DNA of 33,157 bases from Bacteroidales bacterium (GCA_017525505.1 JAFXSR010000070.1:1-33157), one strand, 5' to 3'; positions 16,073 through 28,000 are shown, numbered from the stretch's first letter. The notes: a model not told the origin generated them from the letters alone. Numbers and translations are program-made.

Positions 16073-19000
16073 CTAAATTTGGTTCAGCCAGTGCACAGCG
16101 GACTTCACTGTGGGTACGCCGTGGATGGTGAGCACCGCCTTTTGGTTATGCTCCTGAATCTGCACCTTGGGATGGTTTTTCTGCATGAAAGTCAAGACCC
16201 TGGTAAACAACTCCGATTCATAGAACGGCGAATTGATGGACGGCGCGAAATAAGCCATCAACTTATTGTTCTTCAAAGAAATCTTCTCCAAATGCATTTC
16301 CGCACCCTTGCGGCGCAAAGGTATGGTACGCAACAGTTCTTGTGCTTCCTCGGGCAGGGGACCGAACATGTCTGCCAGCTTTTGGCGGAAGGCTTCCACC
16401 TCCTCTTCCTTCTTCATGTTCTGCAACTCCTTGTACAGGCTCATACGCTCACTCACACTGCTTACATAATCATTGGGCAACATGGCGCGCACATCGGTTT
16501 CCAGCAGGCAGTCACGCAGCAGCAAGGCCGAATTGTCGGCCATTTCCACATCCATATGGTCCACATCGTGAAGTTCCAAAATGGCTTCATTCAATATTTT
16601 CTGATACATTTCGAAGCCAATTTCACTGATAAAACCGCTCTGGTCAGCCCCCAGGATGTCACCCGCACCACGGATATCCAGGTCGCGCATGGCAATCTGC
16701 AAGCCACTGCCAATGTCAGAGAAGTCCTCGATAGCCTGCAAACGCTTGCGCGCCTGCTCGTTCAGCTCCTCGAAAGAGCGCACCAGCATATAGCAGAATG
16801 CCTTCTTGTTGTTGCGTCCCACCCTGCCCCTCAACTGATGCAACACATTGAGGGCGAAATTCTGGGCATCGTTGATAATCATGGTATTGGCGTTGGTCAC
16901 ATCCAAACCCGACTCTACAATGGTGGTCGATACCAGCACATCATAATCTCCCGCCAGGAATTTCAGCATAATCTCCTCTAATTCGGAACCATCCATCTGA
17001 CCATGACCGACGGCGATACGGGCATCAGGTACCAAACGCTGCACCAAGCCTGCCACCTCATAGATATTCTGAATCTTGTTGTGAACAAAAAACACCTGTC
17101 CACCACGACTGATTTCGTAAGAGACCGCATCTCTAATCAGTTCTTCATCAAAGAGATGCACCTCTGTCTGGATAGGATAGCGGTTTGGTGGCGGTGTGGT
17201 GATGACTGAAATGTCGCGAGCTCCCATCAGCGAGAACTGCAAGGTCCGCGGGATGGGCGTCGCCGACATGGTCAGCGTGTCCACATCGTATTTGATCTCG
17301 CGCAGTTTCTCCTTGGCCGCCACGCCGAATTTCTGTTCCTCGTCAACAATTAGCAAACCCAAATCCTTGAATTCCACATCCTTGCTCAACAAGCGATGTG
17401 TACCGATAATGATATCTATATTGCCTTCCTTCAGTTTTTTCAGTGTTTCCTTGATTTGTTTGGCGGTCTTGAACCGGTTGACATACTCCACCGTGCAGGG
17501 CATTTTGGACAAACGCTCGGAGAAGGTGGTATAATGCTGCAAAGCCAGCACTGTTGTAGGCACAAGCACCGCCACCTGTTTGCTGTCCGCCACTGCCTTG
17601 AACGCCGCGCGGATAGCGATTTCCGTCTTGCCGAAGCCCACATCGCCGCAAATCAGGCGGTCCATGGGATGCTGACTCTCCATGTCGTTTTTCACCTCGT
17701 TGAGCGACTTCACCTGGTCGGGAGTGTCCTCGTAAATGAACGATGCCTCCAGCTCGTTCTGCAAATAGCTGTCGGGAGAGAAAGCAAAGCCGTCTTTGGC
17801 TTTTCGCTTGGCGTACAACTGTATCAGGTCAATGGCAAGCTCCTTCACCCTTTTCTTGGTACGCTCTTTCACCCGGTCCCAAGTGCCAGAACCCAGACGA
17901 TGCAGTTTGGGGGCCATACCGTCCTTTCCTACATACTTGCTGATTTTGTGCAAAGAGTGGATGCTGATATAAAGCAGGTCACCGTCCTTGTACGACAACT
18001 TGATAACCTCCTGCTCTTTGCCGTTCACCTCCATCTTTTGCAAACCCTCGTATATGCCGATACCATGGTCAATATGTACCACATAATCACCAGGTTGAAG
18101 GTCATAAATTTCTTTCAGCGTGAACTGCTCACTCTTCTTGTAGCGGTCACGAATTGAAAAACGATGGTATTTTTCAAAGAACTGGTGATCCGTATAAACA
18201 CAAAGTCTGGAATGTGTATCCATAAAGCCCTCGTGCAGCACAAAATCACAAGGTGTATATAACTGACCTATTGTATATTCCGTTTTCTTAGCCGCATTAT
18301 ACTTGTCCAACAGCTCATGCATGACCATCTCCACACGACCCAACTGGTTTTCATTTTCTGACAAGAAAAGTGTCTGATAGCCATGCTCTAAATTCGATAT
18401 CCACTCATCCAAGAGCAAGTCAAAATTCTTACCGAATGAATTTTGGGGTTTGATATCGAAATTAATATCCAAAACAATATGATCCAGCGTATTACCATTG
18501 ATTTCCGCACAAGCGTGACGATTCAGTTCTTGGCAAAGCGTATCCCCATCAATGTAAAAATCCGACGGGTTTAGGGATGTGGTTTTGCCGTCTTCGGCCA
18601 CAAATTCCTCTTCCATCTTATGGAAATTTGCATTCAGCTGACTGCGGATGTCACGGATATTCTTCAACCAGCAGACCGTATCCTTACCCAGAAACGCCAT
18701 CATGGAGACACGCTCCTCCACGGTTTCCACAGAGGAAAGATAGGGCATGATATGCAATTTATCCGTCTCTTTGACAGACAATTGTGTATTGGTATCAAAC
18801 TGGCGGATGGAATCGACATGCTCGCCTGCCAACTCGATACGGTAAGGAAATTCCTCGGAAAAAGAAAAGACATCGAAAATACCGCCACGCCATGCGAACT
18901 GACCAGGTTCAAAGACAAATTCCTCCTGTTTATATCCATATTCAAAGAGGAAATCGAGAAAGGTCTCCACTGGAAGAATTTCACCTTTGGTAACAGTAAA

Positions 19001-19453
19001 AGAGTTACTTTTGATATACTTTTTTGATAAAATCTTCTCGGAGAGCGCTTCAGGATAGGAAACGATCACATAGTGTCCCTCGTCCTGCGTCAACTTATTG
19101 ATGATTTCCGAGCGCAACTTCACATTGGCGTTGTCCACCTCCTCGTACTTGGACGCACGGCGATAGGAAGCTGGCAAGTAATGTATTTTCTTGTCTTGCA
19201 ACGACTTATCCTGATCATGCAACAAAAATTCCAAATCATGATAGAAGAAAGCGGCGGTTTCCCTTTCAGGAAAGACAAAGAGCTGATGTTGATGCAGTTC
19301 TGCGAACAAAGGAGCCGTCAGCAATGCCAAAGAAGTTTCATTCAGGCCTTCCAATGCGACATTCTTCTTCTCATCAGACGGCTGCAAAAGTGCTGCGGCA
19401 ATCTGTGCTTTCTGCTTGAGACAAAAGGCCTGGATCAGTTCGTCGGGAGTCAT
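16073..19453 (-). CDS. mfd: Transcription-repair coupling factor Mfd
   Basis: 1126 residues, standard Mfd length. Mfd removes RNA polymerase stalled at lesions and recruits UvrA. Order: UvrB-like N-terminal modules (residues ~1-340, e.g. FPERETAAFFYHDLEFLL and RGGIFDVFSFSEEFPYRIE); the CarD-like RNA polymerase-interacting domain near 450-520 (PGDYVVHIDHGIGIYEG); the RecG-like translocase with Walker A GDVGFGKT ending at Lys609, DEEQ at 704-707, SATPIPRT, and QLRGRVGRNNKKAF; and the TRCF C-terminal domain (ESELFTRVLTFMQ). All translocase motifs are intact. The start overlaps the stop of the upstream pseudouridine synthase gene by 4 bp, indicating coupling. Confidence 0.98.
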   Translation of the reverse strand: MTPDELIQAFCLKQKAQIAAALLQPSDEKKNVALEGLNETSLALLTAPLFAELHQHQLFVFPERETAAFFYHDLEFLLHDQDKSLQDKKIHYLPASYRRASKYEEVDNANVKLRSEIINKLTQDEGHYVIVSYPEALSEKILSKKYIKSNSFTVTKGEILPVETFLDFLFEYGYKQEEFVFEPGQFAWRGGIFDVFSFSEEFPYRIELAGEHVDSIRQFDTNTQLSVKETDKLHIMPYLSSVETVEERVSMMAFLGKDTVCWLKNIRDIRSQLNANFHKMEEEFVAEDGKTTSLNPSDFYIDGDTLCQELNRHACAEINGNTLDHIVLDINFDIKPQNSFGKNFDLLLDEWISNLEHGYQTLFLSENENQLGRVEMVMHELLDKYNAAKKTEYTIGQLYTPCDFVLHEGFMDTHSRLCVYTDHQFFEKYHRFSIRDRYKKSEQFTLKEIYDLQPGDYVVHIDHGIGIYEGLQKMEVNGKEQEVIKLSYKDGDLLYISIHSLHKISKYVGKDGMAPKLHRLGSGTWDRVKERTKKRVKELAIDLIQLYAKRKAKDGFAFSPDSYLQNELEASFIYEDTPDQVKSLNEVKNDMESQHPMDRLICGDVGFGKTEIAIRAAFKAVADSKQVAVLVPTTVLALQHYTTFSERLSKMPCTVEYVNRFKTAKQIKETLKKLKEGNIDIIIGTHRLLSKDVEFKDLGLLIVDEEQKFGVAAKEKLREIKYDVDTLTMSATPIPRTLQFSLMGARDISVITTPPPNRYPIQTEVHLFDEELIRDAVSYEISRGGQVFFVHNKIQNIYEVAGLVQRLVPDARIAVGHGQMDGSELEEIMLKFLAGDYDVLVSTTIVESGLDVTNANTMIINDAQNFALNVLHQLRGRVGRNNKKAFCYMLVRSFEELNEQARKRLQAIEDFSDIGSGLQIAMRDLDIRGAGDILGADQSGFISEIGFEMYQKILNEAILELHDVDHMDVEMADNSALLLRDCLLETDVRAMLPNDYVSSVSERMSLYKELQNMKKEEEVEAFRQKLADMFGPLPEEAQELLRTIPLRRKGAEMHLEKISLKNNKLMAYFAPSINSPFYESELFTRVLTFMQKNHPKVQIQEHNQKAVLTIHGVPTVKSAVHWLNQI

Positions 19454-20130
19454 TCGGTCAGTTTTGGTTTAGTCAGTTCTCCCGCGGTCACGTCGATAGG
19501 CAGATGTGAAACGGGATGCTCAAATATCAGTCTATGGGCTTGCAAACTAATGGAGCCATCCGGATTAGAGCGTTTCGCGCCATATTTCAGGTCACCCTTG
19601 ATACAATGCCCCATGGCGGCCATCTGCACTCTGATCTGGTGATGGCGGCCAGTCTGCAGTTCCACTTCCAATAACGAATATCTATTATATTTTTCAATAA
19701 CTTTATAAGACAGAACAGCCTTGCGGGCGCCTTCGGCATGTTCATCCACGCAAAAGCTCTTGTTCAGTTTCTCATTTTTCTTTAGGAAATGGGTCAAAAC
19801 TGCCTCTTCCTGTTCGGGGCAGCCTTCCACCAAAGCCCAATAAATCTTGCGAATCAGATGGCTTTTCACCAGCTCGTTCATACGGGCAAGGGCCTTGGAA
19901 GTCTTTGCATAAATCACCGCCCCGCCAACAGGACGGTCAATACGATGCACCAAGCCGCAAAACACATTGCCAGGCTTGTTGTAAGTCACTTTCAGATAAT
20001 TGCGCACCGCCTCCAGCAAAGGCTCATCTCCGGTTTTGTCCCCTTGTACAATCTCCCCGGGCAGTTTATCGACAATAATCAGATGATTGTCCTCGTAAAG
20101 AATCCGCTCATTAATACTGCTCTTTCTCAT
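19450..20130 (-). CDS. RluA-family RNA pseudouridine synthase
   Basis: 226 residues, a short form with only the catalytic domain and no N-terminal S4 domain. [19 protein letters not shown] opens the fold; HRIDRPVGG carries the catalytic Asp65; [19 protein letters not shown] and GDLKYGAKR are the remaining conserved motifs. It isomerises uridine to pseudouridine in rRNA or tRNA; the target site cannot be deduced. The 5' end overlaps the 3' end of panB by 20 bp, and its stop overlaps the mfd start by 4 bp. An alternative later start (next Met is residue 87) is impossible, because it would remove the catalytic region. Confidence 0.94.
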   Translation of the reverse strand: MRKSSINERILYEDNHLIIVDKLPGEIVQGDKTGDEPLLEAVRNYLKVTYNKPGNVFCGLVHRIDRPVGGAVIYAKTSKALARMNELVKSHLIRKIYWALVEGCPEQEEAVLTHFLKKNEKLNKSFCVDEHAEGARKAVLSYKVIEKYNRYSLLEVELQTGRHHQIRVQMAAMGHCIKGDLKYGAKRSNPDGSISLQAHRLIFEHPVSHLPIDVTAGELTKPKLTE

Positions 20131-20932
20131 TCGGGAAATCCACGGCTTTTACATCACTGATATAATGGGAGACAGCATTGATAATCTCCTCGCTCAAAGA
20201 ATGATAGCGACGCAAGAAACGCGGGGAGAACTGCTGGGTGATGCCCATCATGTCGTGGAACACCAGCACCTGGCCCGAAGTAGCGGGGCCCGCACCGATA
20301 CCGATGGTCGGGACAGAAACGCTTTCGGTGACACACTTGGCCAAGTCAGCGGGAATCTTCTCCAACACGATGGCGAAGCAGCCATGTTCTTCCAGCACTT
20401 TGGCATCGGCAATCAGTTTTTCGGCTTCCTTCTCCTCGGTGGCACGAACAGCGTATGTACCGAACTTATTGATTGACTGAGGAGTAAGTCCAAGATGACC
20501 CATCACAGGAATGCCTGCGGTCAAGATACGGTCGATGGAATCGGTGATTTCGACACCACCTTCCATTTTCACCGCATCGGCACCGGACTCTTTCATGATG
20601 CGGATGGCGGAGTGCAAAGCCTCTTTGGAGTTGCCCTGATAAGTGCCGAAAGGCATGTCCACCACCACCAAGGCGCGCGTCACGGCGCGAACCACGGAAG
20701 AGGCATGATAAATCATATTGTCGAGGGTGATAGGCAAGGTTGTGGTATAGCCCGCCATCACATTGGCGGCGGAGTCGCCCACGAGGACCACATCGATTTT
20801 GGCCATGTCCAACAATTTCGCCGTGGAATAGTCGTAGGCGGTAAGCATGGCTATTTTCTCCCCCTCATTGCGCATACGCTGCAAAATATTGGTGGTCACC
20901 TTATTCACATCGCTATAAAGATACGCTGACAT
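20111..20932 (-). CDS. panB: 3-methyl-2-oxobutanoate hydroxymethyltransferase
   Basis: 273 residues, full length. PanB transfers a hydroxymethyl group from 5,10-methylene-THF to alpha-ketoisovalerate, giving ketopantoate for pantothenate and CoA synthesis. Visible motifs: [31 protein letters not shown] with metal-binding Asp53; [12 protein letters not shown] with Asp92; [10 protein letters not shown] with Lys122 and Glu124; [10 protein letters not shown]; and catalytic Glu191 in [27 protein letters not shown] follows. The rest of the pantothenate pathway is not in the window. It overlaps the pseudouridine synthase gene by 20 bp and follows the barrel-protein gene by 60 bp. Confidence 0.97.
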   Translation of the reverse strand: MSAYLYSDVNKVTTNILQRMRNEGEKIAMLTAYDYSTAKLLDMAKIDVVLVGDSAANVMAGYTTTLPITLDNMIYHASSVVRAVTRALVVVDMPFGTYQGNSKEALHSAIRIMKESGADAVKMEGGVEITDSIDRILTAGIPVMGHLGLTPQSINKFGTYAVRATEEKEAEKLIADAKVLEEHGCFAIVLEKIPADLAKCVTESVSVPTIGIGAGPATSGQVLVFHDMMGITQQFSPRFLRRYHSLSEEIINAVSHYISDVKAVDFPNEKEQY

Positions 20933-20992
20933 AACAAACTTAAAATTGGTTAAATCAATATCGTGAAATGAAATGAATGCACTTAAAAAACT

Positions 20993-21745
20993 TTAAAACA
21001 GACTGATGGAAAGTCCCACGGACATAGGGAAAACAGCGGGTCCAGTGCCATCGTTGAACAACTTGGTGATATGTACGCCATAAAACACGGCGAAAGCTTT
21101 CCAACCAATACGGGTATAGGCTTCCACACTGATTTTCTGCGTATTATATATCTCCCGGCTTTTGAACCACCTATCCATTGAGCCCCCTTCGGGATCAGCA
21201 CCCTTGTAGTTCTGCGACACTTCGGCAATCAGTCCAACGCGCACGCCGACGGAGAACTTGAAGCCGCTCTTTTTATGGCGGTACCTGAATTCGATGGGAA
21301 GATTGCAATTCATATAGTTGATTCGGTTCAACTTATACTTGATACCGTCATCCAAAACATGATATTTCATCACCCAGCCGTCACTTACTTTCAGCAAAGA
21401 ATTGGTGAACTGGGAGAAATAGGAAAAGCCGAGACCCACGCCAAAAGAGATCGGACTGTTATTCGGCAGCTTGAAATCCCAGAGGGCAGACACAGAAAAA
21501 CCGGGGTCGAACTTCATGTATTTCACCCCCTCGGGCATCCCCATCCAGAATGAATGGTAGATATCGATATTCAGACGGTCGCGAACAATCTCGGGTTTCT
21601 CTTCCCCTGTCGGATTGAGCACCTTGTCCGCCGTTTCTTTCAGTTTTTTGTTTTTTTTCTGAACGACTGTATCCTGACTTTCCTGTGCAAACGCGGAGAA
21701 ACACGTTGCAACCACCAAAAAGAGGACTATTAACTTCCTTTTCAT
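20993..21745 (-). CDS. Outer-membrane beta-barrel protein, function unknown
   Basis: 250 residues with a signal peptide (MKRKLIVLFLVVATCFSAFAQ), then a charged segment (VVQKKNKKLKETADK), then strand-rich sequence: SFGVGLGFSYFSQF, MNCNLPIEFRYR, FKFSVGVRVGLIAEV, AFAVFYGVHITKLF. It ends in VGLSISLF, with terminal Phe. This resembles the outer-membrane beta-barrel/PorT-like group common in Bacteroidetes, but nothing identifies a ligand or machine. A -7 promoter box is 20 bp upstream. It may head the panB-pseudouridine synthase-mfd run. Confidence 0.78.
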   Translation of the reverse strand: MKRKLIVLFLVVATCFSAFAQESQDTVVQKKNKKLKETADKVLNPTGEEKPEIVRDRLNIDIYHSFWMGMPEGVKYMKFDPGFSVSALWDFKLPNNSPISFGVGLGFSYFSQFTNSLLKVSDGWVMKYHVLDDGIKYKLNRINYMNCNLPIEFRYRHKKSGFKFSVGVRVGLIAEVSQNYKGADPEGGSMDRWFKSREIYNTQKISVEAYTRIGWKAFAVFYGVHITKLFNDGTGPAVFPMSVGLSISLF

Positions 21746-21764
21746 ATTAATACATTAGAATCTG

Positions 21765-21772
21765 CAAAAATA
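21765..21772 (-). promoter_or_regulatory. -7 box of probable promoter for the barrel-protein/panB/mfd run
   Basis: TATTTTTG on the minus strand, 19 bp before the ATG at 21745. There is no good -33 TTG at 18-20 bp. Confidence 0.4.
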
Positions 21773-21856
21773 CAAAATTTTTCAATTGGCGAATTAGCTA
21801 ATGCGTAAATTACCAAATTATCCTGACAGAAAGCCTCCCCTGTACGCACATCTCTT

Positions 21857-21887
21857 TATCAACAGTTTCAACCCTTAATGGTTGATA
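21857..21887. promoter_or_regulatory. Two overlapping inverted repeats upstream of the giant surface protein gene
   Basis: TATCAAC 21857-21863 pairs with GTTGATA 21881-21887 (7 bp). Alternatively TCAACC 21868-21873 pairs with GGTTGA 21880-21885 (6 bp, 6-nt loop). The two stems share their right arm and cannot form together. It lies about 90 bp upstream of the proposed -7 box, so an operator is more likely than an attenuator. Confidence 0.35.
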
Positions 21888-21977
21888 TTAACATTTGTTA
21901 ACATTTATAATTCATTCTAAATAAACATATTGAATGATTTAACAAATCAAAATAACCGCTTATCCGAGAAAAAAGAG

Positions 21978-21985
21978 TATTTTTG
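21978..21985 (+). promoter_or_regulatory. -7 box of probable promoter for the giant surface protein gene
   Basis: TATTTTTG matches TAnnTTTG and would start transcription ~75 bp before the ATG, leaving the A-rich leader. No TTG is found at the usual -33 distance. Confidence 0.45.
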
Positions 21986-22067
21986 CAAACTTTTTTTTGA
22001 GAACTGAAAAAACAAGGTTTAAAACAAAAACATTAAAAACAAGACAAAAACAAAAAAAAACAATATT

Positions 22068-25000
22068 ATGAAGAAAGTTTTACTATTATTAATCATCTTC
22101 ACTCTCTCCTGCACTTTCGGCTGGGCACAGGTAGGTGTAGGACAACAATTTCCAAACTACAATTTTGAGAGTTGGACAACAGAAACATGGACTACAACAG
22201 TTTTATGGGTAACCACAAACCATACTGCAGATGTTCCACTACACTGGCATTCCATCAATGATGGAACAGGTAGTTTGGTTGGATCTGCCAGAAATGAAGA
22301 CTTTGTTCACAAAGCTTCTGGCTCTCCTGGTGGTGGCCAATGTGTAAAACTTACAAGTCAATCTATCTTAGGAGTAAAAGCTAATGGAGGCCTGACTTGT
22401 GGTAGATTTAATGCAGGCAGTATGACTGCCGCAAATACCGCCAACTGTACCTATACCAGTACTAATTCGAATTACCATTGTTCACTGACGGCATACCCTG
22501 ATTCCGTATATATTTATGTAAAAACAAGCAGTAGTAGCAACAATGCCCGCATTAATATTGTTATACATAACAATACTGTTGCCAGCAACAATGCTATTTA
22601 CCAAGATCCCACACCCTCCAATGCCAGTAATAGCTATGTCAACACCTCTGGAGCTGTAAACGAAGCCAAAGTTGTTGCCAAAGCTACTTGGAATAATAAA
22701 ACAAACAACTCATGGCAATTGATTAAAATACCTTTTGATTACAACACTTATGTTGAAAACAACACGACTCCATCCTTCGTTTTAGCTACCTTCTCCACAG
22801 CACAAACTGCAGGAGGTGGTTCCGCAGGTGATGAACTTTATATTGACGATATTGTTCTCATCTACAACACCCGTTTAGCCACTCTTAAGATAAACAATGC
22901 TACTCAAAATGATTTTAATCCGAATAGCGACACATATAATTATCAAACTCCAATTTGTGCTGGAGCTGCTTTCCCGTCCGTAGCAATGACCTGCCAATCT
23001 GACCATGCCAGCGCTATTATTACCCACGATCCCTCTGATAATGAGCCCTATACTATCATCAGAGTAAGACACCAAAATCAAATAAACACCGTATATCGAG
23101 ACTATAGAATTAACTATACAATTATTAGTGCTCCTGATGCGCCAACGGTGTCAGCACCAAATCCAGATTGTTCACCTGTGGCTCATCCCGTGACCTTAAC
23201 AGCATCTTCAACAGGCGCAACCTCATACCGCTGGTACACTACTGCAACAGGTGGTACGGGTACAGAAGTCACAACAACGACTTATAATGCACAAGGGGTT
23301 TGGGGTTCTGTAACTTACTATGTAAGTGCGGTAAACAATGCTGGTTGTGAAAGTGCTCGCACCCCTGTAACCGCAATTGTCAATCCAACACCTTCCGCAC
23401 CGACCGCTGGCAACACCACTCCAGTGTGCTCTGGCGGCACTGGTATTTTCACTGCCACTCTTCCCACCGGTGAAAACTTGGTTTGCCGTTGGTATGCCAC
23501 CAATAACTCTTCAGAAGTATTAGGCACAGGAACATCCTTGGAAGTAAACAACCTCACCCAAAACACCACCCGCTATGCCGAAACATACAATACCGTAACG
23601 GGATGCTATAGCGGCAGAACTGCTGTCACGGTCAATGTAAACAGCTTACCCGCCATGCCTACCAACCTTACAGGAGGCAGTCATTGCGGTGCCGGCACCG
23701 TCAGCTTGAGTGCCACAGCAGCCGCCGGTACTGTTTGTCAGTGGTTCGCCACTGAGACCGGTGGCAGTTCTTTGGGCAGCGGCAGCAGCTTTACCACCCC
23801 GTCCATTGCCAGCACCTCCAACTATTATGTGGCTTCCTATAACGAAAGCACAGGGTGCAGCAGTGCCCGTCAAATGGTCACTGCCACCATCAACGATATA
23901 CCCGTTGCACCTACCGCAGGCAGTACCACAGCTGTTTGCCCCGGCGAAGACGGAATTTTCACCGCCACCTTGCCCTCAGGGGGCAACCTGCAATGCAACT
24001 GGTACGAAACCAGCAATTCCTCAACGGTGTTAGGCACTGCCACCTCACTGAACGTGGCCAATCTGACCCAAAACACCTCACGCTTTGTGAGCACACTCAA
24101 TACTGCCACAGGTTGTGAGAGCGACAGAACAGAGGTCATCGTCAACGTGAAAGCTCTGCCCGACGCTCCGACACTTGCAGGAGCAAGCCGCTGCGGAACC
24201 GGCGATGTCACCCTTAATGTCCTTAACGCCCTTAATAACGCCACCTATATCTGGTACAATGCCAACAGCACACAGGTAGGCACCGGTAGCAGTTACACCG
24301 CCGAAAACCTGGCCAGCACCAGCACCTACTATGTCACAGCCACCGTTGACGGCTGTACAGGTGCTTCTGCTTCTGTAACCGCCACCATCAATACCCTACC
24401 CACCGCTCCCGAAGCCCAAGATATGGAATTGTGCGAAGCAGGTGCAACCATTTTGAGTGTCAGCAATCCGGTTTCCGGTTACGATTACGCTTGGTACAAT
24501 GTGGCCACCGGAGGCGAGGCTTTATCCTCTGGCGAAAGCTTCAATGTAACCATCAGCAACAGCCCCGTCAACTATTATGTGGAGGCTATTTCAGCAGAAG
24601 GTTGTGCCAGCGCACAGCGCACCGAAGTGACAATCACCATTAGCGGTAATCCTTCAGCCCCCGTTGTTCCCAACGTGTCACGTTGCGGAAACGGCGACAT
24701 CACCATCAATGTCACAAACCCCAACAACGCATACACCTACAACTGGTACACAGCAGCGGAAGGCGGCGTTGCCATCCATACCGGCGACAGCTACGTCATC
24801 AACAATCTGCAACAAGATGCGACATACTACGTTTCTGTTTCCATGGGCAACTGCGAAAGCAACCGCACCGCAGTAACGGCTCACATCAAAACTATTCCCG
24901 CCACTCCCGACATCAACAGCAGCAGCCGCTGCGGCACTGGAGACATTACCCTTTCAGTCAACAACCCTGACAATGAATATACCTATACCTGGCACAACGC

Positions 25001-28000
25001 CAACGACGAAGAGGTAAATACTGGCAACACCTACACCATTCAGAATCTGGCCAGCACCACCAGCTACTATGTCACTGCCACCGCTGACGGTTGTTCAGGA
25101 GGCTCTGCCTCTGCAACCGCCACCATCCACAGCATTCCCGCATTGCCCGCTGTAACAGATGGCACCCGCTGTGGTGCAGGCGAGGTCAACTTGTCCGCCA
25201 CTGCAGGAGAGAACGGCAACCAAGTTCGCTGGTATGACGTTACTGAAGGCGGTGAAACCATCAGTACAGAAGACAACTTCACCACGCCTTCTATCAACAA
25301 TACAACCTCTTATTATGTGGCCTCTTATAACAGCAACACCCAATGTATCGGTGCACGTCAGGAAGTGGTGGCCACCATCAACGGCATTCCCGCTGCTCCT
25401 GTCGCTGAGAACGCTACGCTTTGCGGTCCTGGCGTGGCTACCCTGACCGCCATTCCAGCAGAAAACTGCACTTGCCAGTGGTTCAATGCCAACAACACCA
25501 AAATCACCAATGGTGTTAGTGCGGATAGCAAAACATTGACTACCGGCAACCTGTCCAGCAACACCATCTTTTACGTTCGTTCTACCGACCCGGTTACCGC
25601 TTGTAGCAGCGACAACACCACCGTTCAGGTTATCATAGCCACCGTTCCTGGAGTTCCCTCTGCCGCTAACGTTGCCCGTTGCGGTGCTGGCACTATCACT
25701 TTGACTGCCACTCCCGGCAGCAACGCTGACAATTGTCATTGGTACAACGCCAACAGTGAATTCCTCTTTGAAGGAGCTTCATATACTATTGACAATCTGG
25801 AGGAGACCACCAGCTTTATCTGCAAATCATACAACAGCACAACAGGATGTGAAAGCAACTACACCCGTACTGTCACTGCCACCATCAATCCGATACCCGA
25901 TATGCCAACAGTGAACGGCAACACCCAGATTTGTGGAAGCGGTGACATCCAAATGACCGGTGTTCCCGGCATCAATGCCACTGTCTGCCGCTGGATCAAC
26001 GGCAACGACACCACCACCAACAACAATTTCAACACAGGCAACATCAGCCAAAGTACAGATTATCTGGTACAATCCTACAATGCCAACACTCGTTGTGCCA
26101 GCGATAACATTACAGTCTCCGTGGTAGTTAACAGCTTGCCCACAGCACCTCAAACCGGCAACGACAGCCAGTGTTTAGGCACAGAAGTAACGCTGACGGC
26201 CAATGCCGCTGAACACAACATTGTCCGCTGGTATGCATCAGCACAAGACGACAATATATTATATGAAGGAAGCGAATTCCATCCAAGCAATTTAGTGGTT
26301 GGAGAAAATAATTTCTACGCTTCCGCATACGATACCCTGACCCAGTGCAGCAGCACCGAAAGAACGATGGCCACCGCCACCATGATTGATGCCCCCGCCA
26401 TTCCGAACGTGGCCGACACCACCCACTGCGGCCCCGCCTCCTTCACCTTGAGCATCGTCAACCCGCAAGACAACACCACCTACAAGTGGTACACCGAAGC
26501 CCAAGGCGGAGAAGTTGCTCATATAGGCAGCACATACACCACAAATGAATTAAGCAGCACCACACATTATTATGTATCCGCTGCTGTGGCCAACTATGAC
26601 TGCGAAAGCGGACGCAAGGAGGTGACGGTTACCATCAACACCACTCCTGCCAATCCGACTGTCATCGACAATGAAGCCATCTGCGCCGGACAAACGCTGA
26701 CCGTAAGCGCCAGCTCTGATGCCACTGCCACCAACTTTATTTGGTCCGACGGACAAAGCAGCAGTGAAGGCACAAACTTCACCACTCCGGTCCTTTATAC
26801 CAACACCAATTATACCGTGAAAGCATACAATGCTGACACGCACTGTGAAAGCGAAGAAGCAAACTTCACCGTCATGGTAAACCCGAATCCTGAAGCTCCG
26901 GAAGCCAGCCCTGTCACCCTTTGCCAGAGCGAAACAGCAGTTTTAAGCGCAGTGGCAGAAAGCGGCAACACTTGCTACTGGTACGCCTCTGAAGACGCAT
27001 CCACCGCCATCAGCAGCGGCAACAGCTACAGTCCTTCTGACCTGAACGTAGGCAACACCACTTTCTATGTAAGCCAGCGCAACGATCAGACCCATTGCGA
27101 AAGTCCCAGAACCGCGGTGGTAGCCACCATATATCCCGTTTATTCAGTGGATTATCCTGTAACCGCATGCGACTCCTTCAGATGGAACAACGAGCTTTTC
27201 ACCGAGAGTGGCAACTATGAAAGAACATTGCAGACCATCCATGCTTGCGACAGTGTGGTCACCCTGCAGCTCACCATCAACCAAAGCAAAGTGACCAACA
27301 TTGACACCACCGTTTGCGATGCATTTGTTTGGAATGGCCAAACCTACGAGGACAGCGGTGACTATCAGCAATCATTCACTACCACTCAGAACTGCGACAG
27401 CACGGTGTATGTGCATCTGACCGTCAAGAAGAGCACAACAGGTTCAGACCATATTTATTTGTGCAACAATCAAATACCTTACAACTACAACAACTTGTAC
27501 ACTGTTAACGGAGCTGGCACCTTCACCATTCATACGGAAAATGCAGCTGGTTGCGACAGTACCATCACTTTGACAGTAAGCGTGAACAACCAGCCATCTG
27601 CCGCCATCAATCTGGCTGACGCAGCCCGTTGCGGTGCAGGTGCTGTAACCCTTGCCGCCAATGCCGGACAGAACGGCACCACCTGCCGTTGGTACGCTTC
27701 CGAAGACGCTACCGAGGTCCTCGCCACCGGTACACAATATACCATTAGCAACTTGAGCACCACTACCACTTACTATGTATCTTCCTATAATGACTATAAC
27801 GGACATCCTTGCGAAAGTGGCAGACAAGCTATTACCGCCACTATCAATACCATTCCTGCCGAACCCACAGTTGCCGACCAAGTGAGATGCGGTGATGGCA
27901 GTGTGGAATTCGCAGCCACTATTGATGAAAATGCCACCACTTGCCGCTGGTATCTGACGCAGAACACTACCAATATCAGTGCCACATCTCTGACCTACAC

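Larger units (their letters stand above)
21746..22067. other. 322-bp divergent intergenic region between barrel protein and giant surface protein
   Basis: No gene was seen here. It holds a candidate minus promoter (21765-21772), a copy of a short dispersed motif (21787-21802), a pair of mutually exclusive hairpins (21857-21887), two tandem 10-bp units TTAACATTT(g/a) at 21888-21907, the -7 box of the giant gene (21978-21985) and an extremely A-rich leader (about 22010-22067). Such leaders replace Shine-Dalgarno sites in Bacteroidetes. Confidence 0.6.

Noticed and set aside
15974..16981. Plus-strand open frame of 335 codons opposite the 3' end of mfd
   Set aside because: It overlaps the well-supported mfd and barrel-protein genes; no homology features or leader were seen.
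20935..20942. TAAGTTTG on the minus strand just upstream of panB as a promoter -7 box
   Set aside because: It lies 2 bp before the panB ATG, so transcription would start inside the gene, and the N-terminal residues of PanB look genuine; there is no -33 element.
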